In this document: in pieces, positions 56,093 to 64,000 of the stretch
How the letters are laid out: each line of letters starts with the position of its first letter
How positions within the stretch are numbered: position 1 is the stretch's first letter
Source of the DNA: Deinandra increscens subsp. villosa
Lineage: Eukaryota > Streptophyta > Magnoliopsida > Asterales > Asteraceae
NCBI GenBank assembly: GCA_039602395.1
Contig: JBCNJP010000010.1
Span: 32,513,828 to 32,577,827, forward strand
Direction of reading: 5' to 3'
DNA length: 64,000 nt
Notes under the pieces: model-generated
Told to the model about the DNA's origin: nothing
Databases searched by the model: none
What the model saw: only the letters and a program-made list of their open reading frames with translations
Program-made: the position numbers and the translations under genes

Positions 56093-56725
56093 CTAAGACC
56101 TAGCATCCGACATATAGTCTTCATCATCAAAGAAGCTGCTGCTGCTGCTGCTCCTGCTGTCATCAGGAAACAGCTTTTGACCCGGCGGCAATCTCGGTCC
56201 CAACTCGGAGGTTCTGTAGGTGGAATCCCTGTTCCGGATTAAAAACACATCCAGCTCTCTCTCCCCCTCTAGTCCCTGGAGATGAAGTTTCATATCCCTT
56301 ACAACTTCGGGAGTGATGAAATCAGCGTACTCAAGCCCGTATTTGATGGACAGAGGTGGGATCCTCCAGTAAATGAGGAAATACCCAATCGATGTGTGGT
56401 TTAGGTATTGCACCATTTGATCCAGATCATGACAATCAAATGTGCGAATGTTGACATAGTCGACATAATCTACCTTTCCCTTCCACACATCCTGGCCGGT
56501 GGCATTCCGGTGGAAATCGCCACAGTGATGGACCTTTAGGGTGAACCTCCGACCACCTGTAAAAAACCCAAATGCAGAGTAGAGAGTAACTAAAAAACAT
56601 AAAACCCTAAAAATAAAAACGTACAACCATTGTTGAGTGAAAATACACTTACGGGGAGTCTTTCCGTAGTAGGGTGCTGGTTCATTAACACCCCTAATCC
56701 TCCATTGTTTACCAAAGGCAGCCAT
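56093..56725 (-). CDS. PB1-like-domain gene in CACTA C, two exons
   Basis: On the minus strand, exon 1 starts at 56725 (MAAFGKQWRIRGVNEPAPYY) and ends at 56653 before GTAAGT. The intron (56652-56557, ending TTTTTTACAG) joins in phase to exon 2. Exon 2 begins RRFTLKVHHCGDFHR and contains GKVDYVDYVNIRTFDCHDLD, MVQYLNHTSIGYFLIYWRIP and a stop at 56093-56095. This matches the PB1-like domain found at the N-terminus of plant MULE- and CACTA-associated proteins, where it is presumed to mediate protein contacts. After the domain comes RNRDSTYRTSELGPRLPPGQ and an acidic, Ser-rich tail (SRSSSSSSFFDDEDY). The spliced product is about 178 residues and intact, with no transposase core. It could be a free-standing ORF or the first exons of a longer gene. 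It is oriented opposite to the main ORF, with the 3' ends facing each other. Confidence 0.65.
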   Translation of the reverse strand: MAAFGKQWRIRGVNEPAPYYGKTPRKCIFTQQWLYVFIFRVLCFLVTLYSAFGFFTGGRRFTLKVHHCGDFHRNATGQDVWKGKVDYVDYVNIRTFDCHDLDQMVQYLNHTSIGYFLIYWRIPPLSIKYGLEYADFITPEVVRDMKLHLQGLEGERELDVFLIRNRDSTYRTSELGPRLPPGQKLFPDDSRSSSSSSFFDDEDYMSDARS

Positions 56726-58369
56726 TGATCGATCGAAGTTTTTTTTCTTGTTTATCAGGAAATACGTTCGTACAGAAGATTTTGGCGGTGAAAAAGTGGA
56801 AATTTAAAGGCAGACAGGACACGCTACTAGCTATGGTGGGAAGAAGTGGAAAGGTCAGGCCAAGATAACCGTGTATATTTATTACCTTTACCACGCAAAT
56901 CCTGTTTTTACCGTGTCTATTTATTACCTTTAGCCACGCAAATTTTCTTTATCAATTATTTCTTATGTGATGGGAGTATAACCTTAGGGAGAAGATTTCA
57001 TCCAGATTGAGAGAAGATGAACAGAAACGGATGAAAATACATTATATTAAATTAAAAATCAATTCATTACATAAAAGGGAAAAGAAGCGGCTGAAGACAA
57101 ATCCCTCTTTGCTTTCTCGCATGGTTGCTTTAACAAACACAATTACATACACATAATCCAAAGGGGTATGATTCCATTAATACATTGATCTATAAAATTA
57201 CAACTTTTAAAACTACTAACTTAAAGGGAAAAGAAGCGGCTGAAGACAAATCCCTCTTTGCTTCTCACATGGTGCTCTAGAGAGATTGTCTGAGAATCAT
57301 CATATAACGGCTACTTGCTGCTTTCTCACATGCACTTGCTTCTGATCAACTGAAAATGGTGAAGAAGTGGCTGGAAGAAATCAGGTTCATGGGGCCAGAA
57401 GCGAGAGAAGCACCTGGACAATACAGGTGCTGCAAACCACAACATGTGTCGGCCCTTTCCGCTGACTTTACAAAATTAAATAATAACTTAAAATCTGCTC
57501 CCAGGAGTTATGAAGCCGAAACCCTTGGTGTCGTTGAACCACTTCACGGTACCTGATTTCCTACCGCCTTCGTCCGCCATTTTCGTTTTCAGGTTGTCTG
57601 GGGCTGAGGGAACAGAAAATGGTGAAGAAGCATCTCTTTTGCTACATCTCCTACATCGTTCCCCTTCCACAATCCAACATCGTTATCCGGGCCATTTGAG
57701 TGATTGGTACCACCCAATGTTGCAACTAAAGTTAGTTCTATTATTAATAACAATAATAAATCATAATTTATCAAGCACATTATAAATTAATCAAGGAATG
57801 AGTAAAAGAAAGAAAGGAGGGTAGTGAGATCAACTACCTTGTTCAAGTTTAGGGTTGCAACAAACAGGGCATGCAAACCTCATCATGGGCCCTTACTGCT
57901 GATTGTTATAATATTATATAATAACTTAAAATCTGCTCTCAGTAAAGCATTTGTATGAACAATTAGAGACTCCTCGTCTACATGGTTTCCACAATAACTT
58001 AATATCTGCTCCCAGGAGATACAGAGCGCAATCTTTCCCTGCATAAGAAAAAATTACCAAATCTGAGACGAAAATTTCAATCGAACTTCAGTGGTGAAGA
58101 TGATAACTTACCGTTTTCCACATACGGATGACGCTAATTCCACATTTTTTGACGGCGATGATGGACGAAAAACAGAGAGAGAAAGACTGGGAGAAAAGGG
58201 TAATGGGGGAGATGATTTTGAAAACTGATACAGAGACAATTAAGTATATATCGATACTCGAGGGGCGTGGTAGATGGAGATTTGAAAGATAAAGTAAATG
58301 AAAAAGTAAATGAAATAGTAATGATTACAAGCGCCGTACACTGTTGGTATTCTTCTTTTAGCCACCTAA
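56726..58369. other. Noncoding cargo with internal duplications
   Basis: No complete gene apart from the fragment at 57506-57580. About 57073-57120 (AAAAGGGAAAAGAAGCGGCTGAAG onward, given in part) recurs at about 57221-57265. A second duplication links 57425-57505 (GCAAACCACAACATG, CTTAAAATCTGCTCCCAGGAG) with 57870-57945 and, shorter, with 57995-58020. These duplications suggest repeated filler insertion or slippage within the element. Confidence 0.5.
57506..57580 (-). pseudogene. Captured cold-shock-domain protein fragment
   Basis: On the minus strand, from ATG at 57580, 25 codons encode [20 protein letters not shown] followed by FGFIT. This is the start of a plant cold-shock-domain protein (CSP/GRP2 type): TGTVKWF and GFGFI are the RNA/DNA-binding RNP1 core of the domain. 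Such proteins are nucleic-acid chaperones of about 150-230 residues, with Gly-rich and zinc-knuckle C-termini. Here the homology ends after FIT (FITP), where it meets a duplicated noncoding piece (GGAGCAGATTTTAAG). The reading frame upstream is open to 57670 but unrelated. It is a gene fragment carried by CACTA C, not a working gene. Confidence 0.8.
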
Positions 58370-59122
58370 AATTATATACCGTGACCATTTGTCATAATTT
58401 GTCACGCAACCAATGTTTAATATGAGTGGCCATATCACAAGATAATAAAAAATGATAAACATATAAACACAAATCTTCTCTTTTTCGCCAAGCGTTTAAT
58501 ATTACCGTGACCATAAAATAGATTTTTGTCACTCACAACCTACCATTTAGTCACGGTTAATATATGTGGCCATAGGTAATAGATTTTTGTCACTCACAAC
58601 CTACCGTGACCATTAGTCATCTAATATTTAGTCACACAACCTAATGACAGTGGGCATATGTACTAGCTTTTAGCCACATAACTAAGTAAAAAGCGTGGCC
58701 ATTGCTCACATTTAGCCACACATAAATAGTTTTGTTTTCTTTTAATTTACCAAGTAATAAAATCTACTCTTCCGTCACACAACATTATTTAAGCGTGGCC
58801 ATACATTCCTTTTTGGTCACATGAATAAAAAATCATAAAAATTCCGTGGCCGTTTGGTGCGTTTCGCCACTCTTTTTTAAGTGTGACAAATAAGTGCCAC
58901 ATGTTTTTGTAAAACAGTGGCTAAAGCCACTACACCTGATTGTTGTTGTCACATAAACAAAAAAATACGTGGCTAAAAGGGTCCAAAGGCTATATATTTG
59001 GCCACGGGTACAAAATATGTGTGGCTAAAATGAGAATTTCTTACCTTTGGCCACGCTTTTTTCAAAACAGTGGCTATGCGTTATCAAAAAAACCGTGGCC
59101 AAAGCCACTTTTTGACGTAGTG
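58370..59122. repeat. CACTA C right subterminal repeats and terminus
   Basis: Short degenerate units with GTGGCCATA, CCGTGACCAT, TTTAGCCAC and GTCACACAACC. They are more diverged than the left array. The last 150 bases regain the left-end type (CGTGGCCAAAGCCACTTTTTGACG) and end TAGTG at 59122. Confidence 0.85.
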
Positions 59123-60957
59123 ACGTTTCTAATACCTGCGCACGAAAATTCAAAGAGGCAAACAATGGTTAGATAATAAGTATCACTTAGGATTCTTAAC
59201 CTGTGAGGATTCTAGATTCCGAAAGTAGCTTGCAGGATCCTAAGCGGCTATCCCTAATAGTTAAAGCCCCCGTCAATGGATATGCTAACCATGGAACCCG
59301 TGTTTGAGCTTTCAACCCAGATACGTTTGATGAACCTTATGTTAATGTCTTGTAATCTTTTGAAATCATTGCCGTTTTACGTAATCATTTACCTTATCTA
59401 TAATGATGCTTGAAACCCTATCAATCTTGTATTTATGATCCATGATATGTGTTGTCTCTTTAGATTTAGAATCGTTTACCTCTCATGCCATCTTTATCGG
59501 TGTGGGTTGTTCGCTGAATTCTCGTTAATGGGTTCACGAGTTTACAAGTTGCATGGTTACAGGATTACATGCATACATGGAGACAAATGGGCACATTAGC
59601 GAGTTTACGAACCTACGTGCACATGACTATCTGTTTTGCTAATAATTTCAAGTTGTTCATTTTAAATGTTCTTGTTTTGAACTCACTTGCGTATTTTCAA
59701 GGTATGTGTGTCTAGGGATCCACTCGTTTGGATATTTATGAGTTTACAAGTCCACATGTTTACGGGATTGCATGTGTATGAGTTTGACTTTACGACCTCT
59801 CGAGTGGATATCTTTACACATGTACCGATCTCGAGTGTACCCGCTTAAAGTTAAAATCTTCATAGTCACTGAGTTATGTCTGCCCTACGACCTAACTCAT
59901 CGATTTTCATGCCTCGGCATTGTACGTTGTTTGCACCTGCAAACCCTTTTCCTCTCATTTCAATGTACCCTTGAAGCTTTATCATAGTTATCGCTAAAAA
60001 CTATCTACCTCAATAAAATCATTCTTAACTCGCCTGGATATTCAGGTTCTGACAATCCTCGATAATAATCCAGTCTATGGGCCCAAGAACATGTTCTGCA
60101 TCAAGCCCACAAATACTTATGTATGGATCGCATGCACCTAGGGCCCAAGTTATGGAAGTTCATGATAATGAAAGGGGAATCGAAGACATCCGAAGACACA
60201 TCGGGTCTTCCTGCCATTCACCAAATCGACTTTCACGATGACCTCTTTGCCTCATGCAACTCTAGTTGCAAGTCACCTTATCGTCCCTGACCCTCAAGAA
60301 CCATTCGACTTTGTGCGATCTTTTCTCCCTCTTGAGTTTATCTCACTCATTGTGTCAATGCTCCTTAATCTATTCCTTTCATGCGTCTCGGCCTCACTCG
60401 TGTCAAGATCTCTCTATCAAATACATGGTTGTGTTTGGTTTTGAATTCCATGGTTCGGCTGACACTTCGTCTCTCCGTTCAAATTTGTGCTCCCCTCATT
60501 GGCGATATATGGATTTTCTCTTAACTCTTCCTTGATTTTATCATTTGGAACTCGTTTGTACTCAACCAATGAACTCTGGGGAATATCGGCTAGTTAAATT
60601 CATGGAATCGGCTCTTGTTAACTCAATAGTCAGGTCATGGAATCGATTCATACCATTTATTTCCCAGATTTTCCTGGTGTTATCCCTCCATTGAATCATA
60701 ACTCTGATTACGAACACAATATCCATCCTTCTAATCATGGATTAATTCTTGGATTTTAACACCTAGTCCATGTGTGACCTCGACGCTGTTCCGATTGCGG
60801 ATCAGTCATTCCTCACACTATCTTTGTTTGATCTTTTGTTGATTCATTAGTCAACTTCCTTACGTATGTCGTTCAATTCGGAATCTATGGTCTCATTTGC
60901 ATGGTTCTATTAGTGGATGTGATAGGTAAATTCCTGTTATTTGAGTTATTTTTCATC

Positions 60958-61370
60958 TCATGTTATTTGATTTAGCGGGTTCACGTATTTCAAGTTATGT
61001 TATTCGATTTATGTTATCGGGTTCAGGTACTTCGAGTCATGTTATTGGACTCATGTATTTTGAGTCATGCTATTCGAATCATGTTATCAGGCTCATGTAT
61101 TTCGAGTCATGCTGTTCGATTTATGTTATCGGGCTCATGTATTTCAAGTCATGCTATTCGGTTCATATCATCGGAGACATGAATTTCGAGTCATGTTGTT
61201 CAGCTCATATTATGTTTTTCTCGACAAGTTGTTCGGTTCATTCTATCAGGTTCATGTATGTCGAATCATGTTATATGGTTCATGTTATCGGATCCATACA
61301 CTTCGAATCATGTTATCCGATTCATGTCATCGGATCCGTATATCATGAATCACGCAGTTCATTCCATGCC
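60958..61370. repeat. 42-bp minisatellite
   Basis: About nine units of the type TCATGCTATTCGATTTATGT + TATCGGGCTCATGTATTTCG + AG; most are exactly 42 bp, some 28 or 37-38. The unit is itself made of TCATGT-type words about every 14 bases, so it probably arose from a 14-bp motif. Confidence 0.85.
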
Positions 61371-61602
61371 AGCGAAGTCACATTATTCGAAAATGTACCG
61401 TTCGGTTCACGCTAGTCGTGAAATTCGAACATGTGCTAATCAACTCATGGCATCCAATAAGTGGTATTCCATTGAATTTGTGGTACTCGATTTTGTTTAG
61501 TATCGATTGTTTTGTCGGTTGAAACCTATTTGTGCTCATTTTGAACTTTTATCGCTTGGAATTTTTGGTTCTCTATCGTTAATTTGAGTGTTGGTCATTA
61601 TT

Positions 61603-61664
61603 CTACTCTTGCTAAACTGGGGACTCATACGTGCTACTCTTGCTAAACTAGGGACTCATACGTG
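61603..61664. repeat. 31-bp tandem duplication
   Basis: Two copies of CTACTCTTGCTAAACTGGGG followed by ACTCATACGTG (61603-61633 and 61634-61664) differ at one base. Confidence 0.9.
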
Positions 61665-61902
61665 CTACTACTAGTGAGCGTGTGTGATGCTAGCTTATCA
61701 TATGATCGATATTGGTCGTGGGTATAGGTCTTGGATTTCAGCGTGGGCTAATGTCCAGGTATCATGCTTCGTAAGGTAAGCCGGATGTGGGTCGCTACCC
61801 ATCTAGTTCGCAAGGAATTGACATTTTTCCTTGGTAAGAAGCCCGAAACTCTAAATTTTTATCATTATTTATCTCTGTTTATGATTAGTTGTTTTGTTTA
61901 AC

Positions 61903-62004
61903 TTGGTGATGATCTCTATTAATCTAAGTTGTTCTCTTATTGGTGATGATCTCTGTGAATCTACGTTGTGCTCTTATTTGTGATGATCTCTGTGAATCTA
62001 TTTG
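61903..62004. repeat. 37-bp tandem repeat, about 2.8 copies
   Basis: Units starting TTGGTGATGATCTCTGTGAA at 61903, 61940 and 61977; the last is partial. Confidence 0.85.
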
Positions 62005-62630
62005 AAGCCATCATTTTTAATGGTGTATATGTTGAACCCATTACCCACCCATGGTTTTCTTGGCCCCAGTCTCGCTCTTAAAGTAGGGGAGACTATGGTC
62101 TTCTATCTTTGGTTGGTCCTTGGTTAGTCATAGTGTGTTTCTCAGATCTATTGCTCACCTTCTATTGATAGCTCTGAGTTTTTGTTAGGTCGAGCTCAAC
62201 TGACTGTTGTTGGTGTGTAGAATAGGTTGTTCCCCGTAGGCAAACATTACTCACTAAAGGTATTAAAGATGTGGTAGTTTAGCTACGGTACACCCTATAT
62301 ATAAGCATCGGGAAAGCTTTTAGGGAGCATTAGGTCGGACCGAGAAATGTGTGTGTATGTCTCCGGTGGTTAGCTATATCGCAGATCTATGTTTCTTTAT
62401 CGCCATTCCTAACCTAACCTTTGCAGTTGGGAAAAGATTGGTACCAACTTAACTGATTCAGTAATCGAGAATATATTCCTATCTTCGGTGAAATCTTTTG
62501 TGTCGTTTCTACGTTGGTCTCAAATGTCCAAAATGTGTTGGTTGCTGATAAAACCCTTTTTAACTACTTTTTCTCAAAATTGCTAGCTCTGTTCTAATTT
62601 CAGGATGAAATTACCTATAGTAGGGGAGAC

Positions 62631-62776
62631 TGTAACATTTACATTTTACCCGGTTGTAAAAACCGACCAATTTTGAAAATTCACGTTTTCCCGATTTACG
62701 GATTAATAAGTGTCGGGAGAGTTTTTGGGTATTTATATCTCAAATAATGGTCGGGAATGAATTGATAGAGGATCCT
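62631..62776 (+). repeat. LTR start, truncated
   Basis: TGTAACATTTACATTTTACC follows a purine tract (AGTAGGGGAGAC), as expected for the beginning of a 3' LTR. After about 146 bases it is cut by the minus-strand Gypsy3 at GATCCTTAGGATTCC. Confidence 0.55.
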
Positions 62777-64000
62777 TAGGATTCCAAGAGGATTCCGATG
62801 GGATTCTTACATAAAATAAGCTTTGAGGTGTATGGCATTCCAGGCTCTTGGTAGGGGTTCTCCTTCCATGTTTCTTAAGCGGTATGCCCTTTTCCTTCTT
62901 CAGAGTCTATCAAATATGGGCCTTCCCACTTGGGTGCCAACTTTCCATTGGCCGGATTGGTTGTATTCTGAAACGCCTTTCTCAAGACTAAGTCCCCTAC
63001 TTGAAATCTTCTCAACCTGGTGTTCCTGTTATAAAGCTTTGCCACCCTCTGTTGATAGGATGCCATCCGGATTCTGGCCATATCTCTGAGCTCCTCAATT
63101 GTTTCAAGGTCCTGAAGCAAGTTCTGGCTGTTGGTTTCAGGATCTTGGCGGCTGATCCTATCCGTAGTAACACCATTTCTGTGGGGATCACGGCCTCGGC
63201 TCCAAACACTAATGAAAATGGAGTTTGACTGGTTGCATTCTTGGGTGTTGTCCTATCTGCCCAAAGGACAAAAGGCAGCTCCTCAGCCCATTTGCCTTTT
63301 TTGGTGCCCAACTTCTTCTTAAGGTTGTTGATGATGATCCTATTGCTGGATTCTACCTGCCCATTAGCCTGAGGATGGACAGGTGTTGAAGTAATCATTT
63401 TTATGCCCCAGCTTGCACAAAAATTTGTTGTTCTTTTGCCAATAAACTGGGAGCCATTGTCACATATGATCTCTGCTGGAATCCCAAATCTGGTAATGAT
63501 GTTTCTCTTGATGAAGGATATCACCTCTTTCTCTCTCACTTGGACATATGCTTCTGCTTCGATCCACTTGGAGAAATAGTTTGTCATTGCCAGCATGAAT
63601 ACTTTTCTTCCAGGAGCCTTGGGCAGCTTGCCTACAATATCCATCCCCCACTTCATGAACGGCCATGGGGATACTCTAGGATGCAGATGCTCGGCTGGTT
63701 GATGCAGAATGCTGCCGTGCCTTTGGCAGGCATCGCATTTTTGTGAGAAGCTCATGGCATCCTACTTCATTGAAGGCCAATAGTAGTCGAATCTGAGAAT
63801 CTTGGAGAAGAGTGTTCTGCCCCCAGTGTGATTTCCACAATCTCCACCATGGATGTCTTCAAGCACTTCAAGAGCTTCTGGTTTCTCTAAGCACCTTAAG
63901 TAGACACCTGCAAGAGATTTTATATATAATATGTTATCTAAGATAAAGTAAGGTATTACCTTGGCACGAAAAGCCCTAGGATTTTCACCCTTAGGAATCT
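62777..64000 (-). pseudogene. pol: Gypsy3 integrase region, same family as Gypsy2 (runs off window)
   Basis: The minus strand encodes the integrase part of pol, entering from the window edge. It has the zinc-binding region (EALEVLEDIHGGDCGNHTGG, a TAG near 63763, then [20 protein letters not shown]) and the catalytic core with all three acidic motifs: [30 protein letters not shown] and ANGQVESSNRIIINNLKKKL. After AEAVIPTEMVL a frameshift near 63165 breaks the frame, which resumes as LQDLETIEELRDMARIRMAS, NRNTRLRRFQVGDLVLRKAF and WEGPYLIDSEEGKG. It ends near 62812 in the same LRAYFM-like end as Gypsy2. Compared with Gypsy2 it has no Gln-to-stop change in HPQANGQ and keeps DNGSQF, so it is the better preserved copy. 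Gypsy2, this copy and 18650-19495 are three copies of one family. Confidence 0.85.

Larger units (their letters stand above)
47918..59122. mobile_element. CACTA element C: complete, 11.2 kb, with cargo
   Basis: The left end reads CACTACGTCAAAATTC (from 47918) and the right end TTTTTGACGTAGTG (to 59122). These are inverted termini, and both are flanked by ACG (47915-47917 and 59123-59125), the 3-bp target duplication of CACTA elements. Subterminal repeats lie at both ends. The interior has no Tnp2 transposase. It carries minus-strand exon-like pieces (49150-50425), an inverted array (50400-51480), a decayed ORF of about 1,200 codons (51738-55500), an intron-containing PB1-like gene (56093-56725) and a cold-shock-domain fragment (57506-57580). 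The element is therefore non-autonomous and probably a gene-carrying CACTA. Confidence 0.93.
59123..62630. other. Noncoding retroelement-like region with minisatellites
   Basis: No coding domain could be recognised over 3.5 kb. It starts with the ACG target duplication of CACTA C. It contains a 42-bp minisatellite and two shorter tandem arrays, listed separately. It ends in TAGTAGGGGAGAC directly before a TGTAACATTT start, so it is probably the 3' untranslated part of an LTR element on the plus strand. An open stretch at 60960-61415 is only the translated minisatellite. Confidence 0.5.

Noticed and set aside
58134..58388. Minus-strand frame before the CACTA C right repeats
   Set aside because: It runs into the subterminal repeat and has biased composition without a domain; probably chance.
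60960..61500. Membrane-like or repetitive protein of 151 codons
   Set aside because: The frame is created by a 42-bp tandem repeat with no start context or domain.

Overview
This window looks like repeat-rich, gene-poor nuclear DNA of a flowering plant, most likely a eudicot. The evidence is the mixture of Ty1/copia and Ty3/gypsy LTR retrotransposons (plant-type Tat and Athila lineages), CACTA and hAT DNA transposons, plant-type introns, and a chloroplast ndhF fragment embedded in the nuclear sequence. I found no convincing intact host gene. Nearly every coding stretch is a decayed transposon gene with stops and frameshifts, many of them readable as C-to-T or G-to-A changes.

Layout: 1-175 is a partial LTR. 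906-2967 is the end of CACTA element A, with a plastid ndhF insertion. 4760-9367 is a 5'-complete Copia element (Copia1). It is interrupted by a minus-strand retroelement, of which an LTR (9368-9714) and a large extra ORF (9730-11989) survive. 11982-18338 is a Tat-like Gypsy (Gypsy1) carrying a near-complete, intron-containing gene antisense to pol. 18650-19495 is an inverted Gypsy fragment. 19496-25857 is a second Tat-like Gypsy (Gypsy2), also with an antisense gene. 25866-28338 is a minus-strand CACTA Tnp2 transposase pseudogene. 29725-32395 is a tandem satellite with higher-order structure.

32887-38589 is a Copia-type element with gag but no recognisable pol (Copia2). 38590-41575 is a truncated LTR followed by CACTA element B, which is split by a perfectly bounded 1,067-bp hAT element (39078-40144). 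41576-47917 is minus-strand Athila-like material with gag-protease remains and an LTR containing repeated stem-loops. 47918-59122 is a complete 11.2-kb CACTA element (C) with matching CACTACGTCAAAA ends and an ACG target duplication. It lacks a recognisable transposase but carries a decayed ~1,200-codon ORF, an intron-containing PB1-like-domain gene, a short cold-shock-domain fragment, and a kilobase-scale inverted array. 59123-62776 is noncoding retroelement-like sequence with minisatellites. 62777-64000 is a third Gypsy pol on the minus strand, cut by the window end.

The most interesting signals are the cargo of CACTA C and the structural resemblance of its main ORF to an extra ORF in an LTR retroelement elsewhere in the window. 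Also notable are the shared repeat motif between the satellite and the inverted array in CACTA C, and the antisense genes inside both Tat-like elements. Family names rest on motif recognition only; no database search was run.
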